From positions 1 to 59,372 of the forward strand of contig CAJUFE010000025.1 in NCBI GenBank assembly GCA_910585635.1: a DNA stretch of 59,372 nt, read 5' to 3'. The notes under the pieces were generated by a model. It was not told where the DNA came from. It did no database searches and worked only from the letters and a program-made list of their open reading frames with translations. Positions 27,309 through 35,924 of the stretch are shown here, in pieces; the stretch's first letter is position 1; the number at the start of each line of letters is the position of its first letter. The DNA is from an uncultured Lachnospiraceae bacterium. Its GTDB lineage: Bacteria; Bacillota; Clostridia; Lachnospirales; Lachnospiraceae. The position numbers and the translations under genes were made by a program.

Positions 27309-28346
27309 TCACATTATCGTATGTTTCATTGACAAGTTATCGATGACCCTTTTCAATCGATCGACAACCATTACTTCTGAATTATTTTTTTTTGTATACA
27401 AATATGCTCTTTTTCCCATATCGCGGTTTTTTTCTACCCCATTCTCAAAAGCCCTCTTCAACATAAGTTTTAATTCTTGACAATGGTCCTCTATATCTAC
27501 ATAATCATAAACATACAGAAAATCCTCTTTTTCATAGTCCTGCGCCATTGCATTATTTGAGATGACGACTGTCCTTTTATTGGAAAATGCAGCTATCATG
27601 GCACCAGAATTCATGCTACTCCGAAGATCATATGGTAAAACCAATACATCCGCCTTTCGTATCTCTTCTCCAATCTCACAATCCGATAAATAACCTAGTC
27701 TCAATAGGATCGAGCTATTTTTACATAAGGCTTGTATTTTTTTCCCATACGCTGTATCACAAGGCTTTCCAGAGATACGGAGTTCGCAATCAGGTAAGTT
27801 TGATCTTTTGAAAGCATCTATAAGCAGCTCGATATTTTTATAGGGAGCGATCTGCCCTATAAATGCAAAGCAAAATCTCTTTGCAGGAATAGCGGCTTCA
27901 TGTTTCACCCAGCCATACTGTTCTTCATAATCGACATGAGGAACATATGTGATACCTTTTTGACACTTAGTCCATTCTTGTAGATATTTCAAACTACATC
28001 GGGAATGTAAGATGATACCGTCACTTATTTTTGCAATAAACCGCATATTCTCTTTCCATACAGTATTTTCCGTATCATCGATCATCCTATGTGGCATACG
28101 GTTATGGAACACCCATATTATCTTGATCCCTATCCTTTTATAGAACATCAACTTTTTCTTCTGCTCTATTGTTAATACCCCTTCTATCCAGTTAAGGACT
28201 ATTGCCTCTATGTTGAACAATAAGTAAAGATTGTTTTCTGCCTTAGACCATGGGATGACTTTATACAATTGTCCCCAACAATGTTTCATATTATCAACAT
28301 ATGCGCTTCCATAAAAAGGATAAAAAATAATGTGATCTTTATGCAT
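27309..28346 (-). CDS. GT4-type glycosyltransferase without the fused module
   Basis: The protein has about 345 residues. The C-terminal GT-B half is clear: FCFAFIGQIAPYKNIELLIDAF, CELRISGKPCD, LRLGYLSDCEIGEEIRKADVLVLPYDLR and the donor-site region SMNSGAMIAAFSNKRTVVIS. The N-terminal half has WVFHNRMPHRM. The frame opens at TTG 28352, but ATG 28346 lies at a better distance from GAGGTG. Unlike all GT-A enzymes of the locus it lacks the Rossmann-like extension and ends right after the GT-B fold. Confidence 0.85.
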   Translation of the reverse strand: MHKDHIIFYPFYGSAYVDNMKHCWGQLYKVIPWSKAENNLYLLFNIEAIVLNWIEGVLTIEQKKKLMFYKRIGIKIIWVFHNRMPHRMIDDTENTVWKENMRFIAKISDGIILHSRCSLKYLQEWTKCQKGITYVPHVDYEEQYGWVKHEAAIPAKRFCFAFIGQIAPYKNIELLIDAFKRSNLPDCELRISGKPCDTAYGKKIQALCKNSSILLRLGYLSDCEIGEEIRKADVLVLPYDLRSSMNSGAMIAAFSNKRTVVISNNAMAQDYEKEDFLYVYDYVDIEDHCQELKLMLKRAFENGVEKNRDMGKRAYLYTKKNNSEVMVVDRLKRVIDNLSMKHTIM

Positions 28347-28380
28347 ACCCAAAACACCTCATCTGTATGATCGTGATCGC

Positions 28381-28854
28381 TCATATTATATTTTCTATAG
28401 ATATGATCGGTAGATCGATCTTTTCCGATAGCTTCTTTTTTATCTCATGATAATAAAGCACTGGTGTTACTATTATCGCATCAACAGCCTCTAATCCGTC
28501 TTCTGGTCTTACTATCTTTATGTCTCGGTCGATATTATTGGCATTTCTATCGATCACATATTTTACATTTATATCTGTTCCGTTTAACTCGTCCAATAAC
28601 CGCTCGCCTAAATAGCCTATACCATAAATTGCGATATCATGGTAACCATTCTCACTCAATGTTTTATAGACCAATCTGCCTCTTTGTTTTGACATAAACC
28701 ATCGATCCAAAGTCCTTGAAAGCAGAAAGAATTTTTCTTCTTTATCTTCCGTTAAAGCAACATATCTTCCATATAAATATCTACCTGAGGCATGTCCAAA
28801 AATAAAGAAAACAATCGATAACATAATGTATACAGTTTTTTTCTTCATACACAT
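28381..28854 (-). CDS. Membrane-anchored stand-alone Rossmann-like module
   Basis: The protein has 157 residues. One hydrophobic helix near the N-terminus (IMLSIVFFIFGHASG, residues 10-24) follows a Lys-rich start, which predicts a cytoplasmic C-terminal domain. Then comes LDRWFMSKQRGRLVYKTL and the shared module: IAIYGIGYLGERLLDEL (about 74), KYVIDRNAN, AVDAIIVTPVLYYHEI, IISIENII. There is no catalytic domain. This is the only bare copy in the window. It suggests the module has a job of its own at the membrane, such as ligand binding or docking for the fused enzymes. That function is inferred. Confidence 0.8.
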   Translation of the reverse strand: MCMKKKTVYIMLSIVFFIFGHASGRYLYGRYVALTEDKEEKFFLLSRTLDRWFMSKQRGRLVYKTLSENGYHDIAIYGIGYLGERLLDELNGTDINVKYVIDRNANNIDRDIKIVRPEDGLEAVDAIIVTPVLYYHEIKKKLSEKIDLPIISIENII

Positions 28855-28921
28855 CCTTTCCCTTTAGATCAAATATTTGATCATCCAAGCCTTATCGACC
28901 TATAATCTCTTCGTGTTCTCT

Positions 28922-30142
28922 TCAATCCTCAAATAGTTGATCTAATCCGATCACTTTACAAGTGCTTTTCCCTCTAATCTTTTTTTCTATTTTTTTGATA
29001 TCATAAACAGGTATCACAATGACCGCATCTGCTTCTACAGGTATATCCTTACTTGACACGACTGGGATATCCCTATAAAGACCACCTTTAGGATTCGTTT
29101 CGACGATGGCTAAAACATCTATCACTCCATTTGATCCATCCAACAAAAGATCGCATAGTCTTCCCTTTCCCCAGATAGCGATCTTATGTATATCCTTCTT
29201 TTTTATAAGATCTGCGATCGAATGTCCTCCTCTGATGTATTCGATCCACTTAATCAATATCTGATCATAACACTCCAATCTGTCTTCTCTCGATGTACTC
29301 AAAAAAAGATCTGAATATGCCTCTTCGTGATCGACCGGAAATTCTATCACATCTGGTAAACTTATCTCTTTTCGATCATTAAGCGAACGCAGGGCCTGGA
29401 GCGGCTTTTCAGCTCCAGAATGTACACCAGTTCCATCAAATCCGATGTTATCCACAAAAGAATGATAAGGCGTTAAACAATATCCGTCTTTCTCGATCAC
29501 CATTAGTGCCCAAAAAACAGCCCAAGAATCAAAAGTCCCCTTTACATTCCCCATCAAAACATTTTCCAGATCCCCTCCCCAGATCCGTAATCGTTCTGCT
29601 GAACGGGTATCCTTTTTAATTCTACTGAGCATTCTATAGTCTCGCTCATAATCTGCCCATCTATCTTTCCATGTCCCCCATCCCCAAGTGCCTATCCTTC
29701 CAATAAAATAGGCATCTGTTCCGTTTTGTGCTATATCTACAGGCCATCCATATCCATTGATACAATATACCTTTCGTTCCTCTGCATACTTTAATAGGGA
29801 TAGTATCATATATTCCATGAACTGTGGATGGACAACACAATCATCTTCTAAAATGACAGCTGCACTATACTTTTCGAGTATCCAACTCACTCCGTCTACA
29901 ATTGAATCTGCCAAACCTTTATTACTGTCAGAAACGATGACTTTTGTCTCACACCACTCTATATTATTTATAAGATTATTTACTCTTTCCCATTCATCCC
30001 GATCCTGTGCTCGGGATAAACCATCCTGAAAGATAATTAGCTTCTCTGGTAAAACTGTATTGCTTTTTAATGAGTTTAATACCTTTTCTGTGTGTGAACT
30101 TCTATTATATGTAAAGATGATCGTTGCAATATCCATTTTCAT
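28922..30142 (-). CDS. GT-A-type glycosyltransferase with C-terminal Rossmann-like module
   Basis: The protein has about 406 residues. The N-terminal domain (IATIIFTYNRSSHTEKVLNSL, FQDGLSR, AVILEDDCVVHPQF with the acidic metal site at about 97, RIGTWGWGTWKDRW) resembles GNT-I-like/GT2 transferases. Residues about 285-406 are a linker (LIKWIEYIRGGHSIADLI) plus the shared module (IAIWGKGRLCDLLLDG, VEADAVIVIPVYDI, KVIGLDQLF), closest to the WbsX and stand-alone versions. ATG 30142 follows TAAGG; GTG 30145 is adjacent. Confidence 0.85.
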   Translation of the reverse strand: MKMDIATIIFTYNRSSHTEKVLNSLKSNTVLPEKLIIFQDGLSRAQDRDEWERVNNLINNIEWCETKVIVSDSNKGLADSIVDGVSWILEKYSAAVILEDDCVVHPQFMEYMILSLLKYAEERKVYCINGYGWPVDIAQNGTDAYFIGRIGTWGWGTWKDRWADYERDYRMLSRIKKDTRSAERLRIWGGDLENVLMGNVKGTFDSWAVFWALMVIEKDGYCLTPYHSFVDNIGFDGTGVHSGAEKPLQALRSLNDRKEISLPDVIEFPVDHEEAYSDLFLSTSREDRLECYDQILIKWIEYIRGGHSIADLIKKKDIHKIAIWGKGRLCDLLLDGSNGVIDVLAIVETNPKGGLYRDIPVVSSKDIPVEADAVIVIPVYDIKKIEKKIRGKSTCKVIGLDQLFED

Positions 30143-30169
30143 CACCAGCCTTACAGTTTTATATTTGAA

Positions 30170-31111
30170 TCATTTTTCTAACAATGTGATACAATCTAAA
30201 CCTTTTATGCCATGCCAATCGATAAGAGTTTGGCTTAATATATCAAAACCAGCTCTATAGGCTAAATACGCAAAAATATCTTTGTTCATAAAACATCTGG
30301 CGTGAGGCGAATGCGCAAAATCGGTTTTGGGATCTGCATCATAAGCGGAATGGTGGAAAAGAGCCCTACCACCTTTTCTAAGCACACGATAGGTATCTTT
30401 CAAATAGCTGTATACATCCATCATTTCAAAATGTACCACAGAATCATATGTAAAAAGCGACGTATAGCTATCATCCGAGAGCTTTTCCAGATCATATCCA
30501 TTGTTTTGATAATAACAGATATTGATCAAATCTTTAAATCTATCTTTACAAAAAGTGATATTCTCAGCCAAGATATCAACCAATGTGACCTTGCCTGCCT
30601 TATCATGATAATAAGGTAAATGTCTACCCCTTCCACAAGCCAATTCAATGACATTTTCTAGATCCAATTCCTTAAAATATTTATAAAATGGGGTATCTTC
30701 TTTCCAAAAAAGCATTATTTCTGCTTTATCCTCGGCTTCTTCAAACCAGCTATCATTACTATTTATATGATAAAATGCACACCATTCTCTCAAGAAAACA
30801 GCTTGCTCCTCCCCTATCATTTTATATAAACCGTCAAACGGATATACCTCTAAACCATCCCTTTCTATCATACACCTCACATCATCATAAACCTTTTGTT
30901 CTCCGCAAGAGACCAAAAAAGGGAGATTTGCTCTTCTAGCCTCTTCATAAGATACGACTTGTTTATCTCTTACAAATCTTATTTCATCATATTTTTTATC
31001 GCACAATCCCCAAACAAGATCCTCTAACCCTTTCCACTTCATAAAATCGAGGCACCATCTTCCTCTTTTTCCAGCCCCGTAAATTATGATCTTCTTATAT
31101 TTTGTATTCAT
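30170..31111 (-). CDS. Class I methyltransferase with N-terminal Rossmann-like module
   Basis: The protein has 313 residues. Residues 1-100 are the shared module (IIIYGAGKRGRWCLDFM, GLCDKKYDE, LPFLVSCGEQKVYDDV). Residues about 140-300 are a Methyltransf_25-like domain: NVIELACGRGRHLPYYHDKA as the cofactor site, VDILAENI, and SLFTYDSVVHFEM. The end RTLIDWHGIKGLDCITLLEK is typical of this subgroup. ATG 31111 follows ATGAGGAAAA. It probably methylates a glycan building block. Confidence 0.83.
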   Translation of the reverse strand: MNTKYKKIIIYGAGKRGRWCLDFMKWKGLEDLVWGLCDKKYDEIRFVRDKQVVSYEEARRANLPFLVSCGEQKVYDDVRCMIERDGLEVYPFDGLYKMIGEEQAVFLREWCAFYHINSNDSWFEEAEDKAEIMLFWKEDTPFYKYFKELDLENVIELACGRGRHLPYYHDKAGKVTLVDILAENITFCKDRFKDLINICYYQNNGYDLEKLSDDSYTSLFTYDSVVHFEMMDVYSYLKDTYRVLRKGGRALFHHSAYDADPKTDFAHSPHARCFMNKDIFAYLAYRAGFDILSQTLIDWHGIKGLDCITLLEK

Positions 31112-31139
31112 TTTTTCCTCATTTCAAGTTGAGCGAATG

Positions 31140-32411
31140 CTAAGTAATGGATCCACTTTGTAATATTTTGTCATATATTGCAAGGTTTTTTTCTACATTT
31201 ATTTTGGGGTCTATAAGACGAGACATCTTAGCAGAAGCTTTGGCAGAAAAACTTTCACATATTCCATCTTTATTTTCAAAAACCATGCAAATATAATATG
31301 CCAATAGGGCAGGTTCATCGTATGGATATAGATACCCCTCTTTATGGGACTCCAGCCTATTACCTGATCCTCCAACATAAGAAGCGATCGAGGGTGTACC
31401 CAGTAGCATTGCCTCATTTAAAGAATTAGGTGAATTTTCTGCTGTAGATGCTAATACATATACATTTGCCCTAAGATACCTTTCTACCATTTCCTTTTCA
31501 TCCAGCTTGCCTAGAAAAGATATATGTCCAGTCAAATCCCATTGTTCCATAAGCATCTCGATATAACGAGCATATGGGCTTTTTTTCTCTGTCGCAAAAA
31601 TATTTTTTCCTGCAACAAAAACATGAGTATCTGGATACTTTTTGATCACTATCGGTAAAGCCTCCAACAGGTAGTGGAACCCTTTGATCGGATAAAACGC
31701 TTGGCTGACAAAAATACTATGTTTTTGACATCCTCCATATCCCCATCTTCCAGCATTCTCATAAAAAGCATCACGTAATATCTCATCGCAATAGTGATAC
31801 TGTATATATGGATCAACAGCCTCGACACATGCCTTGTCCCAATCTGTACGGCCGATGACATGCGATATCATCTTTAAGCTTTCTATCTCACATTCACCAT
31901 GTTTTTCAAATAAACGTTCCTCTTCCTCGATGCTCTTCTCGCCCTCGTATTTCATCGTTTTATACATATCTGGTATACCAGCCAAAAAATGCCTAGCATA
32001 AACGGATACCAATCCCTGGATATTGATAACAACTCTAGATAATAGATTTTTTCTTTTGCACGCATGGAGCATTGCTGCTGTATGTGGGTATTCTGTCCCC
32101 CAGATATGTACGATATCGGGCCTGCTCTGTTCCAAGATCCTTTCAAATGCCACTATCATCTCCTGATCATATGTCTCTGCCTCCAGATTGCATAAAAATG
32201 TATAATAGTCATACCCCGCACAAACTCCATTCCTCATACGTTTTTTATCATAAATCGGAAAACAGAGGCTTATATCTGTTTTTTCCATATCCTTCAGAGC
32301 ATAGAGCATACCGGTCATCCAACCGCCGATCGGATTTCTCTTGATACCAAATTCCTGGCTAAAGTCCGGGAGGACTAGATCACACAGCCATAATACCTTT
32401 ATCCTTTTCAT
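31140..32411 (-). CDS. GT4-type glycosyltransferase without the fused module
   Basis: The protein has 423 residues. The N-terminal GT-B half (IKVLWLCDLVLPDFSQEFG, RPDIVHIWGTEYPHTAAM) and the C-terminal half (SIFVSQAFYPIKGFHYLLEALP, VFVAGKNIF, ISFLGKLDEKEMVERYLRAN, and the donor site ENSPNSLNEAMLLGTPSIAS with the E-x7-E pattern) are complete. No extra domain follows. ATG 32411 follows AGAGGGATAG. It is likely to add one hexose or similar sugar to the lipid-linked glycan. Confidence 0.9.
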   Translation of the reverse strand: MKRIKVLWLCDLVLPDFSQEFGIKRNPIGGWMTGMLYALKDMEKTDISLCFPIYDKKRMRNGVCAGYDYYTFLCNLEAETYDQEMIVAFERILEQSRPDIVHIWGTEYPHTAAMLHACKRKNLLSRVVINIQGLVSVYARHFLAGIPDMYKTMKYEGEKSIEEEERLFEKHGECEIESLKMISHVIGRTDWDKACVEAVDPYIQYHYCDEILRDAFYENAGRWGYGGCQKHSIFVSQAFYPIKGFHYLLEALPIVIKKYPDTHVFVAGKNIFATEKKSPYARYIEMLMEQWDLTGHISFLGKLDEKEMVERYLRANVYVLASTAENSPNSLNEAMLLGTPSIASYVGGSGNRLESHKEGYLYPYDEPALLAYYICMVFENKDGICESFSAKASAKMSRLIDPKINVEKNLAIYDKILQSGSIT

Positions 32412-32414
32412 TCT

Positions 32415-33512
32415 CTATCCCTCTTGTTCCCCATCTGTTCGTGCTTGACCATTTGGATCCGGCTTCTTTTCAAAGTAAAATAAGCCATATCGATAGTCTC
32501 CTCCATGTATATCCTCATCATATTTATCTAAACACACATTTTTCTCGATCATTCCATCTGCAGCACAAGAAAACTCGATCAACTGCATTTGATCAAAACT
32601 TTCAACTATCGTTTTCGCGTAAAAAACACGATGCGCATTAAACTCGACTCTTTCCTTTCCTATCGGCACTGATATATACAACTTCCCATTTGGCTTCATT
32701 TTTCTTTGGATATTATAAAAACATTTAAAACATGCTTCCGGATCTATAGGATCCCCATATCTCCCTAATCCAAAATGCTCTAAGGAGCACAACGCAGATA
32801 GACTTTCAATACTTCCATCACAAAACTGTTCCAATCCTGTTGCATCGTCTACGATCGTTCTCAGCCCTGGGATATCTGTCGGAAATGGTCGTATATCGAT
32901 CATATTTACTGGTATATCACAAGATAACAGATGTGCAATAAAACCATCCAATCGCGATCCAATATCATAGTGCTCTTTTGGTCTGTCATTATATATCAGT
33001 TTTGCAGCCCATAGATCCTGCCAAAAATAATTACTTACAATCCCTGCATCATCAAATCTATCTTTAACGATAGGCCAAAGACGACCTTCGTCAATCCTAA
33101 ACCGCTCTCTTTTATTCAAAGCCTGATAGCATTGTTTATCTTGTGCAAAAAATGTTTGCTCATAAAGTCCATACGCTCCTAGATATAGTTCAAAATTTTT
33201 TGCACCCAATATCTCTTTGACCCATTCTATTTTTCTCTCTGGATCCGCATATGCACACGGATATAAAAAGACCATCTTTTCTAGTTCCATACCTTGCTTC
33301 TTTGCATTCAGATATATTTCATTAGAATACATACTTGCAACGATGATCGCATCATATTCTTTTAAATCTGCTGTGTATTGGTATACTTGTTTTCCACAAA
33401 ACTGTTCACTTTTTTTATAAGTTTCGATATAACCTAAGATTTCTACAGGAAGTCCATTTTTCACTGTTTTATATGCTGTTCTCCCGGTTCCCCATATATA
33501 TACTTTTTTCAT
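32415..33512 (-). CDS. DUF268 protein with N-terminal Rossmann-like module
   Basis: The protein has about 365 residues. Residues 1-95 are the shared module (VYIWGTGRTAYKTVKNG, GYIETYKKS, YDAIIVASMYSNEI). The rest matches DUF268, a methyltransferase-like family: HYDIGSRLDGFIAHLL as a cofactor-type site, MIDIRPFPTDIPGL, LCSLEHFGLGRYGDPIDPEA, LYISVPIG. DUF268 proteins recur in polysaccharide loci; their reaction is unknown. ATG 33512 fits the module start and follows TTGGGA; the frame extends to 33560. Confidence 0.83.
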   Translation of the reverse strand: MKKVYIWGTGRTAYKTVKNGLPVEILGYIETYKKSEQFCGKQVYQYTADLKEYDAIIVASMYSNEIYLNAKKQGMELEKMVFLYPCAYADPERKIEWVKEILGAKNFELYLGAYGLYEQTFFAQDKQCYQALNKRERFRIDEGRLWPIVKDRFDDAGIVSNYFWQDLWAAKLIYNDRPKEHYDIGSRLDGFIAHLLSCDIPVNMIDIRPFPTDIPGLRTIVDDATGLEQFCDGSIESLSALCSLEHFGLGRYGDPIDPEACFKCFYNIQRKMKPNGKLYISVPIGKERVEFNAHRVFYAKTIVESFDQMQLIEFSCAADGMIEKNVCLDKYDEDIHGGDYRYGLFYFEKKPDPNGQARTDGEQEG

Positions 33513-33562
33513 TGTCCCAACACCATCCATAAACACATCATCAAATGATCGATAAGTCACTT

Positions 33563-34681
33563 CTATGGGTAACGATCCTCGAAAAGATCCAGATAGGAAC
33601 AGAAGTCATCCCCTTCACAGTATCCATTTTTTAAAAGCTGTCTTCTGATATCATATTCATAAACTCCCTGTGCAGCGATCACGATAAAGCTTTTCACATG
33701 ATCGATATCAGACAATAAAAAAATCTTTTTTCCTTTTAATCTTGTTCCTACTTTTTTTACGTCATTGTCGATAAATCCTTCGACTGGTATCCCCAGTGCA
33801 CATAAAAGCTCAAAACATTCTGACCCGCGGATACCTGCGCCAAAAATATAGACTGTGTTCTTTTTTAACCGATCAATATCCACTAGGTCCCCTGATATAG
33901 TTCCAGACAGGATATCTTCTTTTGTCTTCCTTATATGGATCCTCCTCATTCTATATGCATATTCTTGTTCGATATAAGGAAGATACTTTTCCTCATCCTC
34001 TTTTGACAGATACATCAACGAGATCTGTTTCGTTTCCTCAGCACATTCTATCGTATGTGTATGGCTTAAGCCTCCTACCCTAAAATAAACCAAGATTTCA
34101 GGGCATTTTTTCATAACTGCCCCATTTGCGCGCAAACGCAATATTAATTCATAATCCGCAGCGATCCTATACCGCTCATTAAACATTCCAAAGGTTATAT
34201 ACATATCTTTTTTGACAAATGTGGCAGGATGGGAAATGCACATTTTATACACCAAAGAAGTTAGATCACCACTTTCTCGTTTTTTTATATCCCCATCTTT
34301 GAATACAAGCATTTCGTCACCATAGACCAGATCCGCATCACTTTCACAAAACAGTTTGACCACTTTCTCGACCGCATCTGGCGTGTAGAAGTCGTCGCTG
34401 TTAATAATGCCTATGATCTCTCCAGTAGACATGGATATCCCTTGGTTCATAGCACTATACAGGCCACCATCTGGCCTGCTCATCCATCTTGCGATCTTTC
34501 CGCTATATTTCTTTATGATATCTACTGTTCCATCTGTAGACTTGCCATCAAGGATCAAGTATTCAATATTTTTGTATGTTTGGGCCAAAACACTTCGTAT
34601 AGTCTGTTCGATCGTCTTTTTACTATTCAAACAAACTGTGATGATACTCACCTTTGGGGCATTTCCTTGAAATCTGTCCAT
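33563..34681 (-). CDS. GT2 glycosyltransferase with C-terminal Rossmann-like module
   Basis: The protein has 372 residues. The GT-A domain is canonical: VSIITVCLNSKKTIEQTIRS, LILDGKSTDGTVDII, RPDGGLYSAMNQGI and GIINSDDFYTPDAV (D-x-D-like site, about 95), of the WcaA/colanic-acid type. Residues about 275-372 are the shared module (VYIFGAGIRGSECFELL, GFIDNDVKK, SFIVIAAQGVYEYDI). It is the most upstream gene carrying the module. ATG 34681 has only a weak AAGG ribosome site 11 nt away. Confidence 0.9.
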   Translation of the reverse strand: MDRFQGNAPKVSIITVCLNSKKTIEQTIRSVLAQTYKNIEYLILDGKSTDGTVDIIKKYSGKIARWMSRPDGGLYSAMNQGISMSTGEIIGIINSDDFYTPDAVEKVVKLFCESDADLVYGDEMLVFKDGDIKKRESGDLTSLVYKMCISHPATFVKKDMYITFGMFNERYRIAADYELILRLRANGAVMKKCPEILVYFRVGGLSHTHTIECAEETKQISLMYLSKEDEEKYLPYIEQEYAYRMRRIHIRKTKEDILSGTISGDLVDIDRLKKNTVYIFGAGIRGSECFELLCALGIPVEGFIDNDVKKVGTRLKGKKIFLLSDIDHVKSFIVIAAQGVYEYDIRRQLLKNGYCEGDDFCSYLDLFEDRYP

Positions 34682-34789
34682 ATGTGATATTAGCCTTTTC
34701 TAGGATACTTTCTCTTAGGTTCATCCAAATCCATATATAAAAGCTTTTATTAAACGCCTTCTCCAATTTAATACGCTCTTTATCAACTA

Positions 34790-35905
34790 CTATATATATG
34801 ACTTCTCTATTTTTTTTATCACTTTACTGATATCATAACCAGCTTCTCTGATCCTACTCCTCATATCCGTTCGCAGATATCCTGTTCTAAGACCTATAAC
34901 TGCATCAACCCACTTAGATACCTCTAACGGCAGGTATACGATATTTTCTGTAATATGGGTTTCCTCTGGCACATCTATACTCGTTATACATTTCAGCCCT
35001 GCTGTCTGCGCTTCGATCAGCACGATCCCTAAGCCTTCAAATCTGGATGGCAGACAGAACACATCCATCGCCTGATACCATCCTGCTACATCATCTGTTT
35101 TACCAGCGAATATTACCTTATCAGCAAGACCATATCCTTTAACCTGCTCTTGGATCTCTGAAAACAGTTCACCGTCGCCAAGCAATACTAGTCGCGCATC
35201 ATCCATCTTCTTTGCGATCTCTCTAAAAACCTTTATGAGGAATCTATGATTTTTCTGATATGCGAATCTTCCCACGTGTCCGATCACGAATCGATCCTGC
35301 AATCCGTATTTTTCTCTATACCGCTTTCTGGTATGTGGATCGAAGGTAAACTTATCAACATCGATCGCATTAGGCATTATCCTTATCTTTTCTCTTGGTA
35401 TCTGTTCACCGAACAAAAAATCTGCCGCTGCTTTGGAACAGGCCCAAAGATCCGTCGCCATATTTTCAGCAAATCTTTTTTTAATCTGTTCATGGGCGGC
35501 TATCTCCTCATGCCTCTTCGCCGAGTCCACGGTATCGACATCTGTATTATGAGAATGCACGATCACTTTAGGAACACCCAGTTCCTTACATATTTCTTCT
35601 ACCAAAAAGCCCTTCCACTGCTTCGTATGCAGATGCACCACATCATAATCCCCTTTTACCAGGATATCTCTAAATTCATTTGCAAACCTCTCCTGGTCCT
35701 CTTCCGCATAACAAGAAATGTAAAAGATCTGGCTCCCTGTTGCTAATATCTCCTCCTCAAAGTCTAGATGCTTGCTCATAGTCGCAAAGTCGCAATGAAA
35801 TCGATCTTTATCCATCCACTTCCAGTTTTCAAGAGCATAATGCGTTATCCCACCATTGGAATTTGCGATCGGGAATTGTAATATTTTTATTTTTTTCTTT
35901 TCCAT
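34790..35905 (-). CDS. GT4 glycosyltransferase (EpsF-like) without the fused module
   Basis: The protein has about 371 residues. It has the N-terminal ILQFPIANSNGGITHYALEN and VVHLHTKQWKGFLVEE; then SHNTDVDTVDSAKRHE; then the C-terminal half RFVIGHVGRFAYQKNHRFLI, LVLLGDGELF, VIFAGKTDDVAGWYQAMDVF and PSRFEGLGIVLIEAQTAGL, the donor-binding E-x7-E. This is close to the EpsF/CapM-like GT4 enzymes of capsule loci. ATG 35905 lies 6 nt after AAAGGA. It is the first gene of the AT-rich part; codon use upstream is GC-rich again. Confidence 0.92.
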   Translation of the reverse strand: MEKKKIKILQFPIANSNGGITHYALENWKWMDKDRFHCDFATMSKHLDFEEEILATGSQIFYISCYAEEDQERFANEFRDILVKGDYDVVHLHTKQWKGFLVEEICKELGVPKVIVHSHNTDVDTVDSAKRHEEIAAHEQIKKRFAENMATDLWACSKAAADFLFGEQIPREKIRIMPNAIDVDKFTFDPHTRKRYREKYGLQDRFVIGHVGRFAYQKNHRFLIKVFREIAKKMDDARLVLLGDGELFSEIQEQVKGYGLADKVIFAGKTDDVAGWYQAMDVFCLPSRFEGLGIVLIEAQTAGLKCITSIDVPEETHITENIVYLPLEVSKWVDAVIGLRTGYLRTDMRSRIREAGYDISKVIKKIEKSYI

Positions 35906-35924
35906 ACCCATTCCTTTCACTCAA

